Shown here piece by piece: positions 1 to 5,725 of a DNA stretch of 15,389 bases. This DNA comes from Intestinibacillus sp964580155 (lineage in GTDB: Bacteria > Bacillota > Clostridia > Oscillospirales > Butyricicoccaceae): positions 1 to 15,389 of the forward strand of contig CAZOJP010000044.1 in NCBI GenBank assembly GCA_964580155.1. The letters are read 5' to 3'. Within the stretch, counting starts at the first letter, position 1, and the number at the start of each line of letters is the position of its first letter. Position numbers and translations under genes: made by a program. Under the pieces are notes generated by a model. That model was not told where the DNA came from. It saw only the letters and a list, made by a program, of their open reading frames with translations, and did no database searches.

Positions 1-527
1 ACTCGTACGGCGGCATGTCCGGCCGTGACATCATGGCGCTGGCCTGCGGCATGTACGAGAGCTGCAACTTCAACTACCTCGACGAGCGCGTCAAGCAGTG
101 CGATTACCTGGCGGAAGGCTTCTATAAGGCCGGCGTTAAGGGTGTTGTTCTGCCGGCAGGCGGCCATGCGGTTTACATCAACATGGACGAATTCTTTGAC
201 GGCAAGCGCGGCCACGAGAAGTTTGCGGGACAGGGCTTCAGCATTGAGCTGATCCGCCGTTACGGCATCCGCACCTCCGAGCTGGGCGACTACTCGATGG
301 AGTATGACCTCAAGACTCCCGAGCAGCAGGCCGAGGTGGCAAACGTCGTTCGTTTCGCCATCAACCGCAGCCAGCTGAGCCGTGAGCATCTTGATTATGT
401 CATCGCCGCTGTCAAGGCACTGTACGAGGATCGTGAGAATATCCCGAACATCCGCATCGTCTGGGGCCACAATCTGCCGATGCGTCACTTCCACGCTTTC
501 CTTGAGCCGTACCCGAACAAGGACTAA
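1..527 (+). CDS. tnaA: Tryptophanase (tryptophan indole-lyase), C-terminal part
   Basis: This is the 3' part of a PLP-dependent beta-eliminating lyase; the frame is open from base 3 and the 5' end, including the PLP lysine, lies outside the window. The enzyme would split L-tryptophan into indole, pyruvate and ammonia in the cytoplasm. The visible start YGGMSGRDI matches the YGGLAGRD/YGGLAGG segment of tryptophanase and tyrosine phenol-lyase, followed by AGGHAVYI and an NRSQLSREHLDYV segment with the arginine (bases 366-368) expected to bind the substrate carboxylate. Two positions separate the two enzymes: the ELG motif has Leu (282-284) where tyrosine phenol-lyase has its substrate-binding Arg381 (E. 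coli tryptophanase has Ile), and MRHFHAF keeps the His (486-488) equivalent to E. coli His463, which is Phe in tyrosine phenol-lyase. Both favour tryptophanase. The C-terminal tail LEPYPNKD runs slightly beyond the E. coli end. Followed by a terminator and an NSS transporter, an arrangement like tnaA-tnaT. Family certain; substrate fairly sure. Confidence 0.85.
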   Translation, partial: SYGGMSGRDIMALACGMYESCNFNYLDERVKQCDYLAEGFYKAGVKGVVLPAGGHAVYINMDEFFDGKRGHEKFAGQGFSIELIRRYGIRTSELGDYSMEYDLKTPEQQAEVANVVRFAINRSQLSREHLDYVIAAVKALYEDRENIPNIRIVWGHNLPMRHFHAFLEPYPNKD

Positions 528-561
528 ACCGAGAGATAGACAATCCTGCGTAACCTGCGCC

Positions 562-600
562 GCGTAGAGAGCGTGCAGGAAGACTGCCTACTCTACACGC
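562..600 (+). promoter_or_regulatory. Possible competitor hairpin upstream of the tnaA-transporter terminator
   Basis: GTAGAG (564-569) pairs with CTCTAC (591-596), with an inner GCAG/CTGC helix (575-578 with 584-587). An alternative register pairs GCGT (562-565) with ACGC (597-600), and ACGC is the 5' base of the terminator stem. The fold could therefore weaken or replace the terminator. Seen as base complementarity only; a regulatory role is inferred. Confidence 0.3.
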
Positions 601-638
601 CCGCGGACAAGTGAACTTTTCCGCGGGCGTCGTTTTTT
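597..638 (+). terminator. Intrinsic terminator after tnaA
   Basis: A perfect 11-bp GC-rich stem (597-607 with 620-630) has a 12-nt loop and is followed, after CG, by six T (633-638). It ends only 43 nt before the transporter ATG, which leaves almost no room for a separate promoter, so it may act as an attenuator between the two genes. Confidence 0.85.
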
Positions 639-681
639 AGATCGCTGTAGGTCTATTAAAAGAGAAAAATGAGGTGTCATT

Positions 682-2028
682 ATGACCAATACAAACGAAG
701 CGACCCTTACACGTGATTCCTGGCAATCCAAATGGGGATTTATTCTGGCATGCATTGGTTCCGCAGTTGGCATGGGCAATATTTGGCTGTTTCCGTACCG
801 TATGGCAACCTACGGCGGCGCCTTCCTGCTCGTATACTTGATTTTTGACGTTCTAATCGGCTTTTCCGGCGTCATCGGCGAGATGAGCTTTGGCCGCGCC
901 GCACGCACCGGCCCGGTGGGTGCGTTCGGTCAGGCCTGCGCTTCGCGCGGCGAGAGCAAACGCCGCATCGGTGAGCTCATCGGTGCCATCCCGATGCTGG
1001 GCGCGCTCGCGCTCGCAATCGGCTATTCGGTCGTCGTCGGCTGGATCCTCAAGTACACCGTCGGCAGCTTCACCGGCACAACACTCGCTCCGACCGATGC
1101 CGCAGGCTTCGGCGCAGCGTTCGGCGCAACGGCTTCCGCTTTCGGCAACAACCTCTGGCTCATCATCGCGCTCGTGATCACCTTTGCGATTATGGTCATG
1201 GGCATCGCAGGCGGCATCGAAAAGGCCAACAAGGTCATGATTCCGCTGTTCTATCTGATGTTTATCGGTCTTGCGGTCTATGTTTCGATGCAGGACGGCG
1301 CATCCGACGGCTACAAGTGGATGTTCACGATCGACCCCGCCGCACTCAAGAACCCCATGCTCTATGTCTACGCGCTCGGACAGTCGTTCTTCTCGCTGTC
1401 GCTCGCAGGCAACGGCACGGTCATCTACGGCTCTTATCTGGACGATAACACCGATACCTTCAGCGCAGCATGGAAAATCGCGCTGTTCGACACGATGTCT
1501 GCTATGCTGGCGGCGCTCGTCATCGTCCCTGCAATGGCGACCACAGGCGCAACGCTCTCCGAGAGCGGCCCGGGCCTCATGTTCGTCTCCCTCCCGCACC
1601 TGTTCTCCGCAATGCCCGGCGGCGGCATCGTCATGGCGGTCTTCTTCGTTGCCGTGCTGTTTGCAGGTCTGACCTCGCTTGTCAACCTCTTTGAGGCACC
1701 GATTGCAACGCTGCAGGATCACCTGCACTTCAGCCGCGCCAAGGCGGTTGTCATCATCGCAGTGATCGGCGCAGTCGCCTCGATTTGCATCCAAGGTATC
1801 GTGGGCGAGTGGATGGATTTCGTCTCCATCTATGTGTGCCCGCTCGGCGCAGGTCTTGCCGGCATCATGTTCGCATGGGTCTGGGGCAAGAAAAAGGTCG
1901 AGGACGAGGTCTCCAAGGGTCGTACCCACCGCATCGGCGGCTGGTACTATCCGGTTTACAAGTATCTGTTCTGCATCCTGACCATGACGGTCTTTGTATG
2001 CGGCATCATCTTCGGCGGCATCGGCTAA
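682..2028 (+). CDS. Na+-dependent amino-acid transporter, NSS family (probable tryptophan/aromatic uptake)
   Basis: 448 residues, a highly hydrophobic inner-membrane protein of the neurotransmitter:sodium symporter (LeuT/MhsT/TnaT) family. TM1 reads GSAVGMGNIWLFPYR (residues 26-40) with the unwound GxG and Asn33, equivalent to a LeuT sodium ligand. Further landmarks are the FFSLSLAGNGT segment (TM6, substrate and sodium site), FDTMSAML (TM7), FAGLTSLVNLFEAP (TM8) and EWMDFVS, whose Asp should correspond to the LeuT external-gate Asp404. The length and probable eleven helices are typical of bacterial members. The start is fixed by GAGGTG at 671-676, five bases before ATG. Its position just after tryptophanase matches the tnaA-tnaT pair known from Symbiobacterium, so tryptophan uptake with Na+ is the best guess, but the substrate cannot be read from sequence. 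Oddity: the gate Arg of the usual NxWRFPY motif (LeuT Arg30) is Leu36 here. Confidence 0.9.
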   Translation: MTNTNEATLTRDSWQSKWGFILACIGSAVGMGNIWLFPYRMATYGGAFLLVYLIFDVLIGFSGVIGEMSFGRAARTGPVGAFGQACASRGESKRRIGELIGAIPMLGALALAIGYSVVVGWILKYTVGSFTGTTLAPTDAAGFGAAFGATASAFGNNLWLIIALVITFAIMVMGIAGGIEKANKVMIPLFYLMFIGLAVYVSMQDGASDGYKWMFTIDPAALKNPMLYVYALGQSFFSLSLAGNGTVIYGSYLDDNTDTFSAAWKIALFDTMSAMLAALVIVPAMATTGATLSESGPGLMFVSLPHLFSAMPGGGIVMAVFFVAVLFAGLTSLVNLFEAPIATLQDHLHFSRAKAVVIIAVIGAVASICIQGIVGEWMDFVSIYVCPLGAGLAGIMFAWVWGKKKVEDEVSKGRTHRIGGWYYPVYKYLFCILTMTVFVCGIIFGGIG

Positions 2029-2041
2029 ACCCGATAACTAG

Positions 2042-2076
2042 AAAGCGGTGTGATCACACGATCACACCGCTTTTTT
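2042..2076 (+). terminator. Terminator after the NSS transporter
   Basis: A perfect 14-bp stem (2042-2055 with 2060-2073) has an ACAC loop and runs directly into a T tract ending at 2076. It lies between the convergent transporter and gdhA. Read on the minus strand the stem is followed by only three T, so it is a poor terminator for gdhA. Confidence 0.9.
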
Positions 2077-2089
2077 ATCGCTATTTTTT

Positions 2090-3448
2090 TTAGTACGCTA
2101 CGCCCTGCCACAGCATGGCATCGCAGACCTTTTCAAAGCCGCCGATGTTGGCACCGGCAACCAGATTGCCCGCCATGCCGTACTTTTCCGCAGAATCCTT
2201 ACAGGTTTTGTAGATGTTCACCATGATCTGATGCAGCTTTGCATCGACCTCATCGAACGTCCAGCTCAGGCGCTGGCTATTCTGGCTCATCTCCAGTCCG
2301 GAGGTGGCAACGCCGCCCGCGTTTACCGCCTTCGCCGGCCCAAAGAGCACGCCTGCCTGCTGGAACACGGCAACCGCCTCCGGCGTGCACGGCATGTTCG
2401 CGCCCTCGGCCACCGCCTTAACGCCGTTTGCAACGAGTGCCTTTGCGGAAGCCTCATTCAGCTCATTTTGCGTGGCGCACGGCAGCGCGATGTCGCAGGC
2501 GACCGTCCAAATGCCCTTCGCGCCGTCCTTGTCCTCAAAATACTGCGCAGACGGGACATAATCGAGGTAGGTGCGGATGCGCGCGCGCTTGACTTCCTTG
2601 ATTTCCTTCATCACCTTGTAGTCGATGCCGTTTTCGTCCACGATATAGCCGTTCGAGTCGCTCATCGCAATGACCTTGCCGCCGAGCTGGGTCGCCTTCT
2701 GGTTGGCATAGATTGCGACATTGCCCGAGCCCGAGATGACGACGCGCTTGCCCTCGAAGGTGGTGCCCGCGTCCTTGAGCATTTCGTTCATGAAATAGCA
2801 GGCGCCGTAGCCGGTCGCCTCGGTGCGCGCGAGGGAGCCGCCGTAGGACAGGCCCTTGCCGGTCAGCACGCCGGTGAACTCGTTGCGCAGGCGCTTGTAC
2901 TGGCCGAACATGAAGCCGATTTCGCGCGCGCCGGTGCCGATATCACCCGCGGGCACGTCGGTATCCGCGCCGATGTGCCGGTACAGCTCGGTCATAAAGG
3001 ACTGGCAAAAGCGCATGATCTCGTTGTCGGATCTGCCCTTCGGGTCAAAGTCCGAGCCGCCCTTGCCGCCGCCGATGGGCAGGCCGGTCAGGCTGTTCTT
3101 GAAGATCTGCTCGAAGCCGAGGAACTTGATGATGGACAGGTTGACGGACGGGTGCAGGCGCAGGCCGCCCTTGTAGGGGCCGATGGCGCTGTTGAACTGC
3201 ACTCTCCAGCCGCGGTTGACGTGCACCTTGCCCGCATCGTCCACCCACGAAACGCGGAAATTTACGGTGCGCTCCGGCTCGATCATGCGCTCCATGATGC
3301 CGCTCTTCTCAATTTCGGGGCGCGCCTCGACGACCGGAACGAGGGACTCGAATACCTCGTATACCGCCTGGAGAAACTCCGGCTCGTGCGCGTTGCGGTG
3401 TGCAAGACCATCATAAACAGATTGCAAATACGGATTCTTAATTTCCAT
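2090..3448 (-). CDS. gdhA: Glutamate dehydrogenase, hexameric small type, probably NADP(H)-linked
   Basis: 452 residues, full length for the ~450-residue bacterial GdhA family (E. coli, Clostridium symbiosum). It interconverts glutamate with 2-oxoglutarate and ammonia in the cytoplasm. Visible key residues are Lys93 in GPYKGGLR, Lys117 in QIFKNSLTG, Lys129 in GGGKGGSDFDP and the catalytic Asp169 in PAGDIGTG. The Rossmann fingerprint GSGNVA is at 240-245. The following coenzyme loop reads MSDSNG (262-267), like the ASDSSG of the NADP-dependent E. coli enzyme and unlike the SGPDG of the NAD-dependent C. symbiosum enzyme, which favours NADP(H). The ATG at 3448 has an AAAGGAG ribosome site (plus-strand 3458-3464) nine bases away. 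Monocistronic, with its own promoter, and convergent with the transporter. Family call very sure; cofactor is an inference. Confidence 0.95.
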   Translation of the reverse strand: MEIKNPYLQSVYDGLAHRNAHEPEFLQAVYEVFESLVPVVEARPEIEKSGIMERMIEPERTVNFRVSWVDDAGKVHVNRGWRVQFNSAIGPYKGGLRLHPSVNLSIIKFLGFEQIFKNSLTGLPIGGGKGGSDFDPKGRSDNEIMRFCQSFMTELYRHIGADTDVPAGDIGTGAREIGFMFGQYKRLRNEFTGVLTGKGLSYGGSLARTEATGYGACYFMNEMLKDAGTTFEGKRVVISGSGNVAIYANQKATQLGGKVIAMSDSNGYIVDENGIDYKVMKEIKEVKRARIRTYLDYVPSAQYFEDKDGAKGIWTVACDIALPCATQNELNEASAKALVANGVKAVAEGANMPCTPEAVAVFQQAGVLFGPAKAVNAGGVATSGLEMSQNSQRLSWTFDEVDAKLHQIMVNIYKTCKDSAEKYGMAGNLVAGANIGGFEKVCDAMLWQGVAY

Positions 3449-3505
3449 GTGCGTTAACTCCTTTATCCCTATAGGCTGGTCGCCTCTCGGCGTTTTACTG
3501 ACGCT

Positions 3506-3534
3506 ATTTTATCACGTTAAATTGTCGAATACAA
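3506..3534 (-). promoter_or_regulatory. gdhA promoter, SigA-like with extended -10
   Basis: On the minus strand TTGTAT is followed by a 17-bp spacer and TAAAAT, with TG one base before the -10 (TGaTAAAAT). Predicted transcription start is near 3499, giving a leader of about 50 nt. The same TGATAAAAT -10 form occurs before yebC and trxA. Confidence 0.6.
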
Positions 3535-3544
3535 GAACTGATCG

Positions 3545-3565
3545 ACTATTTTTTGAAAAAATAGT
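3545..3565. promoter_or_regulatory. Perfect AT-rich palindrome upstream of the gdhA promoter
   Basis: ACTATTTTTT (3545-3554), a central G, then its exact reverse complement (3556-3565). It is centred about 55 bp upstream of the predicted gdhA start and just beyond the -35, where an activator often binds. It is also followed by GCGTTTTTTT on the plus strand, but the A/T-only stem makes a poor terminator and no plus-strand gene precedes it. Confidence 0.45.
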
Positions 3566-3749
3566 GCGTTTTTTTCTCGATTTTCCAATGGTTTACATGG
3601 ATTATATATGGAATTTGTGTGTTTTCTACAGTTTTACCGCTCTGGGTTTTTGTGTTTTTATGGATTTTTTTTACACGCTTTTTATCGGTCGTTTCTTCTT
3701 CTCCGCGGTGCGGGCAATGACGCTTTTGCGTTCGCGCCTTGCATTGTGC

Positions 3750-4061
3750 TCAAAATCCGTCCCATAGACAGCGCGCAAGGTCGACATTTCCGTCCGCGCA
3801 AAAGGGCACGCCGTCCGCTTCGAGCAGGGCGCGCTGCTGCTCCTGTCCGCCGAACGCGAATGCGGGCGCGAGCCTGCCGTCCCGGTTGACGACACGATAG
3901 CACGGGATGCCGTCCGGATCGGGATTTGCGTGCAGCGCATAGCCCACCACGCGCGCCCAGCGCGGATTGCCTGCGAGCGCGGCGATCTGTCCGTAGGTTG
4001 CGACATAGCCCGCAGGGATGCGGCGCACCACCTCATAGATGCGCGCAAAGCTGTCCCCCAT
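3750..4061 (-). CDS. MGMT/ATL-like protein (DNA-binding domain of O6-alkylguanine-DNA alkyltransferase)
   Basis: 103 residues from the chosen ATG, comprising only the C-terminal DNA-binding domain of Ogt/MGMT. Residues 15-30 (IPAGYVATYGQIAALA) are the helix-turn-helix with Tyr23 (human AGT Tyr114 position); RVVGYAL (37-43) holds Arg37, the arginine-finger position (human Arg128). The active-site motif is PCYRV (53-57) instead of PCHRV: the acceptor Cys54 is kept but the His that activates it is Tyr. Typical alkyltransferase-like proteins lose the Cys instead, so this may be a weak transferase or a lesion-recognition protein. The start was chosen because GGAGG lies six bases before this ATG; the in-frame ATG at 4067 is also possible, while the longer frame up to 4220 overlaps htrA and has no ribosome site. 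It lies just downstream of the htrA terminator with no visible promoter, so it probably depends on read-through. Confidence 0.8.
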   Translation of the reverse strand: MGDSFARIYEVVRRIPAGYVATYGQIAALAGNPRWARVVGYALHANPDPDGIPCYRVVNRDGRLAPAFAFGGQEQQRALLEADGVPFCADGNVDLARCLWDGF

Positions 4062-4082
4062 CTTCATCCTCCCCTCCATTTG

Positions 4083-4113
4083 AAAAAAGAGCGGCTGCAC
4101 GCCGCCCTTTTTT
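4083..4113 (-). terminator. Terminator after htrA
   Basis: Stem AGGGCGGC/GCCGCTCT (one G-T pair) with a five-base loop, flanked by six A and six T, so it could work in both directions. On the minus strand it ends 21 bases before the MGMT-like start codon. Confidence 0.8.
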
Positions 4114-4122
4114 GTCGTTTTG

Positions 4123-5637
4123 TTACGGGAACATATAATATCCGCCGCTGCTGCCCCGGCTCTGCTGCTGTTGCTGCTGCTGGGACGAGGTGTCGCCTGC
4201 CAGCTCGTACTGGTCGGCAAGCAGAATCGTGATATTCATGGTTTTGCCCGTGCTCATGCGGTAGACGGTCAGCCGGAGCTGGTCGCCCGCTTTTTTGTCC
4301 TTCTTTGCGGCGTTAATCTCGTCCATCGTCGTGATGGTCTTGCCCTCGACACCGGTGATGATGTCGTTTGACTGCAAGCCCTGCTTTGCCGCGTCGGAGT
4401 TTGCATCGACCGCGGTGATCAGCACGCCCTGCGGCACATCATTATATTGCGCGGTCTGCTCGGAAATATTATAGCCGGTCACACCGATCGCGGGGCGGCC
4501 GGAGACATAGCCGTGCTGAATCAGCTCGTCCACGACCTCCTTGGCCGAGTCAATCGGAATTGCAAAGCCCAGTCCCTCATAGGAGGTGCTGTTCAGTCCG
4601 CCCGTGCTGCTCAGCTTGGCGGAGGTGATGCCGATGACCTGACCGTATTTGTTGATGAGCGCGCCGCCCGAGTTGCCGGGGTTGATGGACGCGTCGGTCT
4701 GGATGAGCGTCATAACGCGGTCATCGATTGTGATGTCGCGGCTGATGGCGGAAATCGAGCCGGTCGTAATCGTGTTGGCAAGCTGCACACCGCCGGGCGA
4801 GCCGATTGCAAACGCTTTTTCGCCCGCCTTGATCTGCTTGGAATCGCCAAACTCCGCAGGGGTAAAGGTCTTGCCGTCCGCGGAAATCTTGAGCACCGCA
4901 AGGTCGGTCTGCTCATCCGAGCCGATGACGCTCGCATTGTACTGCATGCCGTCCGCGGTTACCACTTTGACCTGCTGCGCTCCGTCGATGACGTGGTGGT
5001 TTGTGATGACATAGCCATCCGCCGACATGATGACACCCGAGCCCGAGGACTGCCCCGAGGTGGCAAGGTTGCTCGCGACCACGCTGACCACCGAGGGCGA
5101 AACCCGTTCGTAAATTTCCTCGCCGCTCAGTCCCTGATCGCTTGTCGACGTGCCGCTGCTGGCATTTGTGATGGTCAGCGCGGGCTTGCTCGGATCGTTT
5201 GCGCGCGCGCCCTGAGAGGCTGCGTCTCCGCCGCCGAACGAGCCGAGCTGTGAGCCGATGCCCACCCCTGCCGCAAGCAGCAGGCACGCTGCCGCGACTC
5301 CGCCGATGGTGGCAAGCACGCGGCGGCGGCGCTTTTTGCCCTTGCCGTTTGTGCCCGTATTCTGCTGGCGCTGCCATTCTTCATAGGTGCTAAAGCCGCT
5401 TGCATCGCCGTAGTCCATGCGCGCCATCTGCTGCGCGCGCCGCCATTCTTCGTAGCTTTGATAGCTGTCGCCGCTGTGCACCGGTGTCTGATACGGGGTG
5501 CGCGGCTCCTGCTGCGGCTCCTGCGGTGCGGCGGTATAGGGCTGTGCAGGCTGCTCGTTTTCCTGCTGCTGTGCGGACGGTGCGGACTGCAGCTGCTCGT
5601 CACGCTCGTCATGCTCACTGTTATACTTAAAATCCAT
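4123..5637 (-). CDS. htrA: Membrane-anchored HtrA/DegP-family serine protease with PDZ domain
   Basis: 504 residues. The cytoplasmic N-terminus (1-100) is Gln/Pro-rich and contains two copies of a YEEW(R/Q)R motif at 62-67 and 85-90. A KKRRRR stop signal (101-106) precedes one membrane helix (about 107-128), placing the protease outside the membrane. The trypsin-like domain (about 172-375) has the triad His215 (TNHHVI), Asp245 (TDLAV) and Ser323 (GNSGG). A single PDZ domain follows (about 383-473), with GVLITAVDANSDAAKQGLQSND as its core, and the tail has seven consecutive Gln before SRGSSGGYYMFP. The domain plan matches Bacillus HtrA/HtrB and streptococcal HtrA, which degrade misfolded envelope proteins. 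It lies directly downstream of a histidine kinase gene and 88 bp from its stop, recalling CssRS- or CiaRH-controlled htrA. Ribosome site AAAGGGA lies about nine bases before ATG. The family call is very sure. Confidence 0.95.
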   Translation of the reverse strand: MDFKYNSEHDERDEQLQSAPSAQQQENEQPAQPYTAAPQEPQQEPRTPYQTPVHSGDSYQSYEEWRRAQQMARMDYGDASGFSTYEEWQRQQNTGTNGKGKKRRRRVLATIGGVAAACLLLAAGVGIGSQLGSFGGGDAASQGARANDPSKPALTITNASSGTSTSDQGLSGEEIYERVSPSVVSVVASNLATSGQSSGSGVIMSADGYVITNHHVIDGAQQVKVVTADGMQYNASVIGSDEQTDLAVLKISADGKTFTPAEFGDSKQIKAGEKAFAIGSPGGVQLANTITTGSISAISRDITIDDRVMTLIQTDASINPGNSGGALINKYGQVIGITSAKLSSTGGLNSTSYEGLGFAIPIDSAKEVVDELIQHGYVSGRPAIGVTGYNISEQTAQYNDVPQGVLITAVDANSDAAKQGLQSNDIITGVEGKTITTMDEINAAKKDKKAGDQLRLTVYRMSTGKTMNITILLADQYELAGDTSSQQQQQQQSRGSSGGYYMFP

Positions 5638-5659
5638 TGATCATCGTCCCTTTCTTCCG

Positions 5660-5675
5660 GGAGGATCGCTCCTCC
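5660..5675 (-). promoter_or_regulatory. Small hairpin in the htrA leader
   Basis: GGAGGA and TCCTCC enclose a GCGA tetraloop (GNRA type) on the minus strand. The 5' arm is part of AAGGAGGA, a strong Shine-Dalgarno-like sequence with no start codon at a usable distance, 22 or more bases before the htrA ATG. A role in mRNA stability or translation is possible; only the complementarity is seen. Confidence 0.3.
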
Positions 5676-5688
5676 TTGTTTCTGAGAC

Positions 5689-5712
5689 CATTGTACACGG
5701 GCATTGTGCACG
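5689..5712 (-). promoter_or_regulatory. Direct repeat upstream of htrA, candidate response-regulator site
   Basis: CATTGTACACG (5689-5699) and CATTGTGCACG (5702-5712) match in 10 of 11 bases and are 13 bp apart. OmpR-family regulators bind such short tandem repeats, and one is encoded two genes upstream. On the minus strand a TACAAT (5690-5695) inside the first copy could be a -10, but its -35 is poor. Inference only. Confidence 0.4.
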
Positions 5713-5725
5713 TTTTTTGATAGCT

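Larger units (their letters stand above)
3449..3749. other. AT-rich intergenic control region between gdhA and the MGMT-like gene
   Basis: About 300 bases, clearly AT-richer than the surrounding genes. It holds the gdhA ribosome site, a small hairpin in the leader (CGCC/GGCG around 3481-3492), the gdhA promoter and a perfect AT palindrome (separate entries). A second minus-strand TATAAT lies at 3601-3606 with a weak -35. An open frame running through on the plus strand is Phe-rich, has no ribosome site and looks non-coding. I see no clear terminator for the MGMT-like gene here. Confidence 0.6.

Noticed and set aside
853..1929. Long open frame on the minus strand opposite the NSS transporter gene
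   Set aside because: It is the antisense shadow of a clear membrane protein gene, rich in Arg/Asp/His/Cys as expected from GC-rich complement, with no ribosome site.
2047..2067. TGTGATCACACGATCACA-like sequence resembling a CRP/FNR site
   Set aside because: Half-site spacing is 8 rather than 6 and the sequence is fully explained as the stem of the transporter terminator.
2231..3457. 408-codon plus-strand frame through gdhA
   Set aside because: Antisense to a complete glutamate dehydrogenase with all catalytic residues; composition is typical of a shadow frame.
3447..3767. Phe-rich, 106-codon plus-strand ORF in the AT-rich region upstream of gdhA
   Set aside because: No ribosome site, starts inside the gdhA start region, ends in the MGMT-like gene; the hydrophobic look comes from T-rich DNA.
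4062..4220. N-terminal extension of the MGMT-like protein (156-codon version)
   Set aside because: It overlaps the htrA 3' end and the terminator and has no ribosome site; the extension is low-complexity with no family similarity.
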